NCBI GenBank assembly: GCA_017959525.1
Contig: JAGDAL010000152.1
Coordinates: 1-11,334, forward strand
DNA: 11,334 bases
Direction: 5' to 3'
DNA from: Lachnospiraceae bacterium
GTDB taxonomy: Bacteria > Bacillota > Clostridia > Lachnospirales > Lachnospiraceae
The notes under the pieces are model-generated. The model saw only the letters and a list, made by a program, of their open reading frames with translations, was not told where the DNA came from and made no database searches. The stretch's first letter is position 1. Each line of letters begins with the position of its first letter. This document shows, piece by piece, positions 1 to 6,825 of this stretch. Both the position numbers and the translations under genes were made by a program.

Positions 1-244
1 TCCCAATTATGATATTCGTCGGGTCAATATTTCCTGCAACAATGTGATGCCGGAAGAATTCCATCAGTATAGCTTTTTTACGGATGCAGCGGACTTAGAG
101 CGGAACCATAAGATTCAGGAAGCAGTGATTGAGCTGAAGCAGAAGTTCGGTAAGGATGCGGTGATGAAGGGCATGAACTTAGAAGAGAAGGGCACGACCA
201 GAGAACGAAATCACCAGATAGGAGGACATCGCAGTGGCGACTAG
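1..244 (+). CDS. Y-family DNA polymerase (UmuC/DinB-like), C-terminal end only
   Basis: This is the 3' end of a gene that begins left of the window. Reading from base 2 gives 80 residues ending at TAG (242-244). The opening YDIRRVNISCNNV, followed by a charged helix, GMNLEE and the terminal QIGGHRSG, resembles the extreme C-terminus of the ImpB/MucB/SamB (Y-family) translesion polymerases of Clostridia. In this family the C-terminal region follows the catalytic palm and little-finger domains, none of which is visible here. The protein would copy damaged DNA in the cytoplasm during the SOS response. Its last 11 bases overlap the next gene, a YolD-like gene, which is the usual partner of such polymerases in Firmicutes and supports the call. 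Catalytic residues cannot be checked. The ATG at 44 is internal, not a start. Confidence 0.8.
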   Translation, partial: PNYDIRRVNISCNNVMPEEFHQYSFFTDAADLERNHKIQEAVIELKQKFGKDAVMKGMNLEEKGTTRERNHQIGGHRSGD

Positions 245-569
245 ACCGAAGAATAAGATGCCGGTATCGGAGCGGGCGAAGCAGTTCCTGCCGTTTGCTG
301 CAGTGAAGGGATTGCCGGAGGCCATGGCGGCCAAGGAGAAGATTGTGGTGCCGAAGGTGGATTTATCTCCGGAGCAGGAAGACTACTTGGACGAGCAGAT
401 GCACAAGTTAGAGCGTGGCAAGATTGCGACAGTGGTGTACTACCACAAGAAGGGACAGGAATATCTGAAGGTGACGGGAATGGTGGCCAGGATAGATGCT
501 GCCAGCCGGATCTTACAGATTGTGGATACCAAGATTTCCTTCGACGATATTTATGACGTTCTTGTCTGA
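234..569 (+). CDS. YolD-like family protein
   Basis: This is a 111-residue cytoplasmic protein of the YolD-like family. Near the N-terminus it has the family signature, roughly residues 9-27 (MPVSERAKQFLPFAAVKGL). A charged middle (EDYLDEQMHKLERGK, about 49-63) is followed by beta-rich segments (KIATVVYYHKKGQEYLKVTG, then IDAASRILQIVDTKISFDDIYDV). The start is GTG at 234, chosen because AGGAGG at 220-225 lies 8 bases upstream. An in-frame ATG at 258 is the only obvious alternative and has no ribosome binding site. The start lies inside the end of the polymerase gene, so the two are translationally coupled. Members are commonly encoded beside UV-damage polymerases, so a role in SOS or translesion synthesis is likely. 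The molecular function is not settled. No transcription terminator is obvious after the TGA at 567-569. Confidence 0.85.
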   Translation: MATRPKNKMPVSERAKQFLPFAAVKGLPEAMAAKEKIVVPKVDLSPEQEDYLDEQMHKLERGKIATVVYYHKKGQEYLKVTGMVARIDAASRILQIVDTKISFDDIYDVLV

Positions 570-576
570 TTGTCTC

Positions 577-604
577 TTGCACATGAGCGTCGTAGTGCTA
601 CAAT
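577..604 (+). promoter_or_regulatory. Predicted sigma-A promoter with extended -10 for the DUF975 gene
   Basis: TTGCAC (577-582) lies 16 bases before TACAAT (599-604), which is preceded directly by TGC (596-598), giving an extended -10. Transcription would begin near 611, about 24 bases before the ATG at 635. The -10 is good and the -35 only fair. This is seen by eye; no expression evidence is available. Confidence 0.55.
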
Positions 605-634
605 GAACATGATGAAATAAGGGAGGACATGCAT

Positions 635-1783
635 ATGTGGAGTATTTCTCAAGTAAAACAGCGTGGTAAAGCAGCATTCAAGAGAAACTATTGGAAGAGT
701 GTTCTTGTAGTTCTTTTGGTTACCGGATTAGCGACCAGCGCGGTAACTATTTCCGCACGATGGGCGGATACAGCCAACCAAGAATTGGAAGAGCGTACCT
801 ACGAAGAGGACTATGATGATGACATCTATACCAATACCGGTGCGCACCCGACATCCTATGCTATGGGACCGGGAAACGACTTTGGATTGGATAACAATAT
901 TACCTTTGATTCCGGTTATGGAGATGACTTCGGATCCTTTGATTTTGATGAAGCTTTTGGCGGGGAAGAGTATGGGGACTATGATGACAGCGTTTATATC
1001 CATAAGACTACCCTTGAGACATTCCTAGATGGATTGGATTATTTAGGCGTTCTGTTTGTAGCGATGTTATTGGGTATGATTTCCCTTACGGTGACCCTTG
1101 TTGTGGATATTCTGATTACCAATCCGCTGGGTATGGGTGGTAGTCGCTTCTTCTTATGTAACCTGCAGAAGCCGGCAGATTGCAAGGAGATTTGTTTCGG
1201 ATTCGATCGTAATTATCGCAATGTGGTGAAGATTTTATTCTTCCGAGATTTGTATATTATTTTATGGAGCTTACTATTCCTTATTCCGGGTATTGTGAAG
1301 GCATACGAGTATCGTATGATTCCATACCTGTTGGCCGAGCATCCGGAGATGTCCAAGGAAGAGGCGTTTCGTATCAGTAAGCAGATGATGATGGGAGAGA
1401 AGGGCAAGGCATTCCTGTTGGATTTATCCTTCATTGGATGGATTCTGTTGTCCTTCTTCACCTGCGGACTATTATTGATTTTCTATGTAAATCCTTACAT
1501 GTTCTCTACCTCTGCAGCTCTGTATGAGGTATTGAAGTACCAGAAGGGCACCAGTGCTACAGGATTCTATCGTAGTATCCCGCCGGTAACTCCGATTCCG
1601 GGATTTGGAGATCCGCAGAATCCGACTACCCCGCCAATGCCAACCTTCCAGCGCCCGGCTGCGTCGGAGGTAGAAGCACCAAGCGAGACTACGGTGGATG
1701 CCGAAACTAACCAGGATACTCCAGAGCCAAGCGTTCCGGAAGCTCCGGCAGAAGACAATGAGCATATGTTTGAAGAGGAATAA
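635..1783 (+). CDS. DUF975 family integral membrane protein with acidic extracytoplasmic loop
   Basis: This 382-residue protein has a typical DUF975 opening (MWSISQVKQRGKAAFKRNYWKS). The longer reading from ATG 629 is unlikely because GGGAGG (621-626) leaves only 2 bases before it but 8 bases before ATG 635. Hydrophobic segments lie at about 23-40, 137-162, 199-222 and 260-288. Around residues 163-176 there is a conserved-looking NPLGMGGSRFFLCN stretch. Between the first two segments, residues 49-120 form a low-complexity loop rich in Asp, Glu, Gly and Tyr. This is long for the family and probably faces outward. The C-terminal tail, about 315-382, is rich in Pro, Glu and Thr and looks disordered. 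The gene has its own promoter and terminator and is convergent with the esterase gene. The function of DUF975 proteins is unknown, and nothing here assigns one. Confidence 0.85.
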   Translation: MWSISQVKQRGKAAFKRNYWKSVLVVLLVTGLATSAVTISARWADTANQELEERTYEEDYDDDIYTNTGAHPTSYAMGPGNDFGLDNNITFDSGYGDDFGSFDFDEAFGGEEYGDYDDSVYIHKTTLETFLDGLDYLGVLFVAMLLGMISLTVTLVVDILITNPLGMGGSRFFLCNLQKPADCKEICFGFDRNYRNVVKILFFRDLYIILWSLLFLIPGIVKAYEYRMIPYLLAEHPEMSKEEAFRISKQMMMGEKGKAFLLDLSFIGWILLSFFTCGLLLIFYVNPYMFSTSAALYEVLKYQKGTSATGFYRSIPPVTPIPGFGDPQNPTTPPMPTFQRPAASEVEAPSETTVDAETNQDTPEPSVPEAPAEDNEHMFEEE

Positions 1784-1794
1784 GTTAGTATAGG

Positions 1795-1830
1795 AAAGAA
1801 CCGGAAGACAAACACTTCCGGTTCTTTTTC
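1795..1830 (+). terminator. Rho-independent terminator after the DUF975 gene
   Basis: A perfect 13-bp inverted repeat (left arm 1795-1807, right arm 1815-1827; GC core ACCGG/CCGGT) with a 7-base ACAAACA loop runs into TTTTTCTTT. It starts 11 bases after the DUF975 stop codon. The minus-strand side has only a short T run, so it is a weaker terminator for the convergent esterase operon, although it is the only candidate there. Confidence 0.93.
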
Positions 1831-1840
1831 TTTGAATTAT

Positions 1841-3376
1841 TTATAAAACAATCTCCAGCGCTCCAGGTCTTAAGGACAGCCCTGCTTCGTTGTGGATATG
1901 AATCTCACCGTAGTCGGCGGTTCCTACATCTACGGTGATGACGGTGCCGGCCGGAGCTAAGGCCAAATCCGGAACCGATAGAATGAGGTCCATTTCCGAT
2001 AGATGATAGTCCTGCAAGCGAACCTGCTGACCATCCAACTGGACGCGAATATCATTGATCGGACTATCCTGGGTGAGGATAGCACCATGGATATAATGTA
2101 TCGTCAGTTCTTCCCGTCCGGTATGTTCTAAGGATTCCATTCGCGGAGCCTCTGCGAGGATATCCTCTCCATAGACCATCTTCCGGGCAAGAAGAGAGAG
2201 GCGACGGCCCACTTCCCGCTTTTCCTTCGGGTGAATATCGTAGTAGCTGCCTAGGTCCAGGATGGAAGCTAAGCCCACTTTATCTACATGGTCCGCCACC
2301 GCCTGCTGGCAAGCACGGACGGTGCTGTAGTCTTCGTTGGTGCATTCTAACCACACGCCAAACGGGGCTAATTGCACCAGGAAGAAGTACAGGTCTTCAT
2401 CCCAGAGACTTCTCCAATGCTGAATGAGGCTGGTCATTAACTGCTCGTAGAGCTTGGCGTGAGCGAGACCACAGTCTGATTCGCCCTGATACCATAACAC
2501 GCCGGTGCATGGGAAGCCGGCAATACGAAGAAGCATGGTCTTATACAATCCGCCCGGACGATTGATGTTATATGGTCCCATAGGAATTAATGGGTTCTTG
2601 GCGGAACGCTTGATATAATCTAGCTGCCACTTGCGGTCACGACCATAGAGTAACGGTTCGAAGGCCTCGGCATTTTCTTTGGAATCTTCCCATGCCCAAG
2701 CTTCTAAGCTCTTTCGCTTCATCTCATCCTCAGAGTAGAGGGCGAGGGCTTCCTTATATTCGTCTAGGTAGGTCTCCAAGGCGCTACCTTCCAACACATC
2801 TTCCGGAATCCAGGAAGTCGCTGTGGTGCCACCCCAGTTGCATCCGATGATGCCCACCGGAATCTGTTCATTGCGATAAATCTCTTTGGCAAAATAGTAG
2901 CCCGGAGCAGAGAAGCAGGATAAATCCTCGGACTGATCCGGAGTGAACCAATGGCCGTAGGCCGGATTCTTCCGATCATGTCCTTCGAAACAAATCTGCG
3001 GCACATTGAATAAGTGAATTCGCTTGGAAGCCGGATTGGATTTGGCATCCAAGCGGGCATCCTCCCAGTGCGCTTCATACTTTAAAAAGAATTCCATATT
3101 GGACTGACCACAGGCCAGATAGATATCGCCAATATCGATGGAAGATACCATCACTTCCTCCGTATCGTTGGATACGGTAAGGGTAAGATTGGTGGCTGCT
3201 TCCCGCGGTGGAAAACATAAGGTAAAATCACCTTTTTCATCGGCGGTAGTAGTGGAAGTTACGTCTCCCAAAACACCGGAGATGAAATCCATCGGTGTTG
3301 TATTTCCAATAATTTTAATCTCTTTGTTTCTCTGCAGAATCATGCCGTTCTGATAGAGTAGTCCAAGTTGTAACAT
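1841..3376 (-). CDS. Cytoplasmic SGNH carbohydrate esterase (sialate O-acetylesterase / DUF303 family)
   Basis: This 511-residue protein has the blocks of the sialate O-acetylesterase (SASA) family of SGNH hydrolases. An N-terminal beta region carries the typical NGMILQR. GQSNM at 90-94 supplies the likely nucleophile Ser92. GCNWGGT at 178-184 supplies the oxyanion Gly/Asn. GVLWYQGESD at 292-301 and DIHPKEK at 380-386, with catalytic His382, follow. A C-terminal beta domain ends the protein. It would hydrolyse O-acetyl esters on sugars. There is no signal peptide, so it probably acts in the cytoplasm on imported oligosaccharides. The start ATG (3374-3376) has AGGAGG 8 bases upstream, and that site overlaps the stop codon of the AraC regulator gene, so the two are one operon. 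Beside a sugar importer and GH3, deacetylation of xylo-oligosaccharides is the best guess. Deacetylation of sialic acid or other sugars is not excluded. Confidence 0.88.
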   Translation of the reverse strand: MLQLGLLYQNGMILQRNKEIKIIGNTTPMDFISGVLGDVTSTTTADEKGDFTLCFPPREAATNLTLTVSNDTEEVMVSSIDIGDIYLACGQSNMEFFLKYEAHWEDARLDAKSNPASKRIHLFNVPQICFEGHDRKNPAYGHWFTPDQSEDLSCFSAPGYYFAKEIYRNEQIPVGIIGCNWGGTTATSWIPEDVLEGSALETYLDEYKEALALYSEDEMKRKSLEAWAWEDSKENAEAFEPLLYGRDRKWQLDYIKRSAKNPLIPMGPYNINRPGGLYKTMLLRIAGFPCTGVLWYQGESDCGLAHAKLYEQLMTSLIQHWRSLWDEDLYFFLVQLAPFGVWLECTNEDYSTVRACQQAVADHVDKVGLASILDLGSYYDIHPKEKREVGRRLSLLARKMVYGEDILAEAPRMESLEHTGREELTIHYIHGAILTQDSPINDIRVQLDGQQVRLQDYHLSEMDLILSVPDLALAPAGTVITVDVGTADYGEIHIHNEAGLSLRPGALEIVL

Positions 3377-3388
3377 CTGATAAGCCTC

Positions 3389-4249
3389 CTAACATTCATT
3401 CTGCATTTTGCGGTATTCCGTTGGTGTGCAGCCTTTTACAATTTTAAACATACGAATAAACGCCGACAAGGAGGAAAAGCCGCAACCCAAGGCCACGTCT
3501 GTAATAGAGTTCTCTTCCTGTGCCAGCAGATTCTCGGCCATAGCAATGCGCTTCTGGTTGAGATACTTGTAAAAGGATACATTGGTAAACTGTTTAAACA
3601 ATCGGGTGAAATAGAACTTGCTGAATCCCGCCTGTTCCGCCACCTGCTCTAAGGTCAGATCCTCTGTACAATGGGTAGAGATGTAATCGCAGATGGAGAG
3701 GAACTTATCCGTATATTCCTGCTGTCTGGAAATATTGGCGGAGAGCTGGTCCGCCGTATTGGTATAGTTCTGTCCAATCAAAGAGAGCATCAGTAGGAAC
3801 TTGCTATAGATGAAGGACTCCGAGAAGAAGTTGTCCCGGAAGTATTCCTCCTGAATCTCAAGCACCAGCTGGCGGATGGTCTCATAGATGCCGGGATATT
3901 GCTCCGGCGTAATGAGAATGGCCGGTGAGAGCAAAGAGAGAATGGTATCCACATCCTTGATCTCTCGAAGAGAAGTGGTACCAATCTGAAAGATGATACG
4001 CTCCCCGGTCTTAGGTGCCGTTAGGGTATGAATGGTTCCCGGGCAGATAAAAAAGATATCTCCTTCCCGCAAATCATATTCCACACCACAGCACTCGGCG
4101 TGATAGCCGTTCTTGATTGGCATAATGATCTCAATCGGTGTATGCCAGTGGGCCGGGTAGTTCTCGTATTGGTTGTTATAGTAGAATTTTAATTTCGTGT
4201 TCCCGTGGTAATGCACGGTCTCCACGATTCCGTTTAGTGTTTCAATCAT
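3389..4249 (-). CDS. AraC family transcriptional regulator with N-terminal cupin
   Basis: This 286-residue regulator has two parts. Residues 20-95 form a cupin-type ligand-binding domain with HWHTPIEI (34-41) and EGDIFFICPGTIH (62-74). Residues 183-283 form a C-terminal double helix-turn-helix with LTLEQVAEQAGFSKFYFTRLFKQ (198-220) and ITDVALGCGFSSLSAFIRMFK (249-269), ending in the usual PTEYR. The size and domain order are standard for sugar-responsive activators of the AraC/XylS family. The ATG at 4247-4249 has GAGGGG at 4255-4260 upstream. The gene is first in an operon with the esterase and diverges from the ABC transporter/GH3 operon, the classic arrangement for a local activator. The inducer is probably the imported sugar or a breakdown product. 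This is inferred from context, not from residues. The TAG stop falls within the next gene's ribosome binding site. Confidence 0.92.
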   Translation of the reverse strand: MIETLNGIVETVHYHGNTKLKFYYNNQYENYPAHWHTPIEIIMPIKNGYHAECCGVEYDLREGDIFFICPGTIHTLTAPKTGERIIFQIGTTSLREIKDVDTILSLLSPAILITPEQYPGIYETIRQLVLEIQEEYFRDNFFSESFIYSKFLLMLSLIGQNYTNTADQLSANISRQQEYTDKFLSICDYISTHCTEDLTLEQVAEQAGFSKFYFTRLFKQFTNVSFYKYLNQKRIAMAENLLAQEENSITDVALGCGFSSLSAFIRMFKIVKGCTPTEYRKMQNEC

Positions 4250-4469
4250 AGTTTCCCCTCTTTACTAACCATAGGACAACCTCTGTAGAATTGCAATATA
4301 CAGAAATTGCCATGAATTCGTATATGAAACATCATTGATACTATCTCTTTTTTTATAGAAAAAGGCAATATATTTTACAAAAAACGAAAAAACTTGGAGA
4401 TGTTGCATAATTTGACCGGTAACGAATCGTAGATTATTCACAATGAGGGCGATTTTGAGGATAAAAATA

Positions 4470-4502
4470 GCAATAATTAGGAACTGTTTTCGCAAGAATT
4501 TG
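4470..4502 (+). promoter_or_regulatory. Candidate AraC-type operator: two direct half-sites 22 bp apart
   Basis: GCAATAATTAG (4470-4480) and GCAAGAATTTG (4492-4502) match at 9 of 11 positions in the same orientation, with a 22-bp repeat interval, about two helical turns. The second copy abuts the -35 position of the promoter whose -10 is at 4527-4532. This is the geometry expected for activation by an AraC-family protein, and such a regulator is encoded divergently next door. The repeat is visible; its function is inference. Confidence 0.4.
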
Positions 4503-4514
4503 AAAGCGACAGAA
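4500..4514 (+). promoter_or_regulatory. cre-like site (catabolite repression)
   Basis: The left half TTGAAAGCG matches the Firmicute cre consensus (WTGNAANCGNWNNCW) exactly. The right half deviates at two defined positions (C at 4510, A at 4513). It covers the -35 position of the operon promoter, where CcpA binding would block transcription. A half-match in AT-rich DNA can occur by chance, so this is tentative. Confidence 0.3.
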
Positions 4515-4523
4515 AGATTCCGA

Positions 4524-4532
4524 TGCTAGTAT
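4524..4532 (+). promoter_or_regulatory. Predicted extended -10 promoter of the sugar ABC/GH3 operon
   Basis: TGC (4524-4526) followed by TAGTAT (4527-4532) forms an extended -10. The -35 position 17 bases upstream (4504-4509, AAAGCG) is poor, as expected for an activator-dependent promoter. Transcription would begin near 4539, giving a leader of about 43 bases. The ATG at 4531 falls within this -10, which argues that the lipoprotein starts further down, at GTG 4582. Confidence 0.45.
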
Positions 4533-4581
4533 GAGGACAGTAACACAAACGCGAAAAAATCTTGAAAAGGGGGTATTGTTT

Positions 4582-5892
4582 GTGAAGAAAAAGTTACTAT
4601 CTATTTTACTTACCGCAACCTTAGCAATCTCAACACTTGCAGGCTGTGGAGCAAGCGGAAGCGGCAGTGGAACTGCATCCGGAGGGGACAATGGCGGAGC
4701 AGAAGAGATTACCTGGATGTTCTGGGATGATCTGAATGCAACAGAGGATTTGATTTCTCTTGGATACAAGGACGTCATTGACAGATTCAACAAGGACTAC
4801 GAAGGGGTTTATCACGTAACACCGGTAACCACAAACTTGGAAGAGTACTACACCAAGTTGAACGCATTGGTAGCATCCGGCGAGACACCGGACTGCTTCA
4901 TCGTAAGCCCGGGACCAAACCTTACAACTTATGTTGATCCTGGTGTAGCTGCTGATCTGACTCCTTATCTGGAGGCTGACGGATGGAAGGATACCTTCTC
5001 CAGCGACAGCGTATTCTCACAGCAGACTTACGACGGCAAGATCTACGCAGTACCGTTGAACATCGCAGCTGCTTGCGTATTCTACAACACAGAGATGTTC
5101 GAGAAGGCCGGTGTAGAAGTTCCGAAGACCTGGGATGAGTTATTGGCAGCATGTGACAAGCTTCAGAAGGCCGGTTACACACCAATCACCATTTCTGCAG
5201 GAACCGCTTGGTGCTTATCCATGTTGTGTGCATACCTGATGGACCGCGAAGGTGCAAGCCTTGCAGACATGGAATCAGGCAAGGAGAGCTGGGTTAACGA
5301 CAAGACTATCGATGTTGGTAACAAGATGCTTGAGTTATCCAAGTACTTCCAGCCAACCGCAGCAGGAGATACCAACGACGTTGCAACCGCAGCATTCTAC
5401 AACGAAGAAGCAGCAATCCTGATTCAGGGTTCCTGGGCAATCGGTCAGATCAACGGATCTAACCCTGCATTCGAAGAGAAGTGTGGTGTATTCCAGTTCC
5501 CTGCATTGGATGGCGGCAATGATCCAAACCGTGTTATTGCGAAGTCCGATTCTCTTGCAATGAGCGCTAAGACCGAGCATCCGGAAGCAGTTATCGCTTT
5601 GATGAAGTACTTCACCGATGACACTGCTCAGAAGTACACCGCAGAAAAAGGTGGAAAGATTCCGGTAACCAACGTTTCTTATGATGAAAATGCAGCACCT
5701 GCACAGTTGGCATACGTTATGGACATCTTCAAGAATGCATCCGGTACCTTCGGATTCTTAAATGAGTCCTTGAAGACGACCGAGGCAGGTTCTTTCTTCG
5801 ATGATCAGATGGTATCCATCTACTTGGGAAGCCAGACACCGGAACAGGGATTCCAGAGCATTGAAGACTGGTACGTAGATAACATCCGCTAA
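4582..5892 (+). CDS. Sugar ABC transporter substrate-binding lipoprotein (CUT1, SBP_bac_1 type)
   Basis: This 436-residue lipoprotein captures an oligosaccharide outside the cell and passes it to the two permeases encoded next. The N-terminus VKKKLLSILL followed by a hydrophobic stretch and STLAGC is a lipoprotein signal, with Cys22 the lipidation site. A short Gly/Ser-rich linker follows. EEITWMFWDD then opens an extracellular solute-binding family 1 fold, with YDGKIYAVPLN, TWDELLAACDKLQKAGYTPI, the GSWAIGQI block and a C-terminal EQGFQSIEDW helix. The start is GTG 4582, with AAGGGGG at 4567-4573 8 bases before it. Reading from ATG 4531 would put 17 residues ahead of the signal peptide. Codon use is more biased than in neighbours (AAC, TTC, TAC, GCA), consistent with high expression. 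The exact ligand cannot be read from sequence; xylo-oligosaccharide fits the enzymes nearby. Confidence 0.92.
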   Translation: MKKKLLSILLTATLAISTLAGCGASGSGSGTASGGDNGGAEEITWMFWDDLNATEDLISLGYKDVIDRFNKDYEGVYHVTPVTTNLEEYYTKLNALVASGETPDCFIVSPGPNLTTYVDPGVAADLTPYLEADGWKDTFSSDSVFSQQTYDGKIYAVPLNIAAACVFYNTEMFEKAGVEVPKTWDELLAACDKLQKAGYTPITISAGTAWCLSMLCAYLMDREGASLADMESGKESWVNDKTIDVGNKMLELSKYFQPTAAGDTNDVATAAFYNEEAAILIQGSWAIGQINGSNPAFEEKCGVFQFPALDGGNDPNRVIAKSDSLAMSAKTEHPEAVIALMKYFTDDTAQKYTAEKGGKIPVTNVSYDENAAPAQLAYVMDIFKNASGTFGFLNESLKTTEAGSFFDDQMVSIYLGSQTPEQGFQSIEDWYVDNIR

Positions 5893-5897
5893 GGATG

Positions 5898-5913
5898 AAC
5901 GAAATCATTCGTT
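5898..5913 (+). other. Small intercistronic hairpin
   Basis: AACGAA (5898-5903) pairs with TTCGTT (5908-5913) around an ATCA loop, 5 bases after the lipoprotein stop and before the permease ribosome binding site. There is no T tract, so it is not a terminator. It may protect the upstream mRNA from 3' decay and help the lipoprotein outnumber the permeases. The stem is only 6 bp, so chance is possible. Confidence 0.35.
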
Positions 5914-5929
5914 GTAAAAGGGGAATTCT

Positions 5930-6814
5930 ATGAATAAGTTATTACAGGACAAAAAGGCAATTTGTATTTTTATTGTGCCGGGGTTATTACTTTTTACTTT
6001 TGTTCTATTTATCCCAATCTGTCAGTCCATTTATTACTCGCTGTGTAATTACGACGCACTGACACCGCCGAAGTTTATTGGATTTACAAATTATAAAAAT
6101 CTTTTGCGTGATGACACGATGAAAATAGCGCTGAAGAATTCTATGTTCTTCTTGATCTTCTCCTGTGTAACTCAGTTGATCATGGGCCTGCTTCTTGCAG
6201 GCCTGTTGACCAACATCAAGAAGGGCAGAAATTTTTTCAAAAACGTCATTTATTTACCGTGTGTATTGTCTTCCGCAGCACTTGGTCTTCTGTGGATGTT
6301 CATCTTCAGCCCGAAGCTGGGTATCAACCAGTTGCTCCAGGCCAGAGGAATTCCGGGACCGTTGTGGTTGATGGATACCAAAGGATTTATTACCTTACCG
6401 ATGTGGGTCATCGGATTCGTTGCCTTATGGCAGTACGTCGGACAGTCTATGATGCTTTACATGGCACAGATTTCCGGCATCAGCAAAACCTTATATGAAG
6501 CAAGCGAGATTGACGGATGCTCCAAGGCGAAGTCATTCCGCTATATTACCTTACCACTGATCAAACCGATGGTGGGAACCGCAATGAGCTTGAATGCTAT
6601 TGGTTCCTTAAAATTCTTCGATTTGATTTTCAACATGACCGAAGGTGGTCCGAACCATACTACCGAAGTATTGGCAACCCACTTGTATACCCAGGGATTT
6701 AAGTATTTCAAATACGGATATGCCAGTGCCATCGGCGTCATTCTTCTGGTGTTGTGTTTGATTATGACCGGATTGATCAATACCGTATTTAAGACCGATC
6801 AATACGAGAATTAG
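5930..6814 (+). CDS. Sugar ABC transporter permease, MalF/UgpA type
   Basis: This 294-residue inner-membrane protein has about six hydrophobic segments (roughly 10-32, 72-95, 104-127, 154-178, 212-232 and 263-285). The cytoplasmic EAA loop EASEIDGCSKAKSFRYITLP (190-209) is the contact site for the ATPase. The motif ending TEGGPNHTTEVLATHLY (238-254) is typical of MalF-type CUT1 permeases. Together with the next protein it forms the channel for the sugar delivered by the lipoprotein. AAGGGG at 5918-5923 precedes the ATG at 5930 by 6 bases. The TAG stop at 6812-6814 directly abuts the next gene's ribosome binding site (GGAGGGG, 6816-6822). Length and motifs look complete. Confidence 0.94.
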   Translation: MNKLLQDKKAICIFIVPGLLLFTFVLFIPICQSIYYSLCNYDALTPPKFIGFTNYKNLLRDDTMKIALKNSMFFLIFSCVTQLIMGLLLAGLLTNIKKGRNFFKNVIYLPCVLSSAALGLLWMFIFSPKLGINQLLQARGIPGPLWLMDTKGFITLPMWVIGFVALWQYVGQSMMLYMAQISGISKTLYEASEIDGCSKAKSFRYITLPLIKPMVGTAMSLNAIGSLKFFDLIFNMTEGGPNHTTEVLATHLYTQGFKYFKYGYASAIGVILLVLCLIMTGLINTVFKTDQYEN

Positions 6815-6825
6815 TGGAGGGGTAT

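Larger units (their letters stand above)
4250..4581. promoter_or_regulatory. Divergent regulatory region between the AraC and ABC transporter operons
   Basis: These 332 AT-rich bases hold no convincing gene. They should contain promoters for both directions. On the plus side there is an extended -10 with adjacent operator-like repeats, listed separately. On the minus side a possible -10 (TATATT, complement of 4295-4300) lies about 45 bases before the AraC start but has no good -35. A direct repeat AATTGCAAT (4289-4297) / AATTGCCAT (4305-4313) covers it and could be an autoregulatory site. The octamer GCAATATA occurs at both 4293-4300 and 4365-4372. An alternative plus-strand -35 (TTGACC, 4412-4417) has only a poor -10 (TATTCA, 4435-4440). 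Confidence 0.6.

Noticed and set aside
728..1003. Minus-strand open frame opposite the DUF975 acidic loop
   Set aside because: A shadow of the Asp/Gly/Tyr-rich coding sequence with no ribosome binding site or recognisable motif.
4265..4495. 76-codon minus-strand open frame with many hydrophobic residues upstream of the AraC gene
   Set aside because: It starts with TTG, has no ribosome binding site, lies in AT-rich intergenic DNA that should hold promoters, and resembles no family I know.
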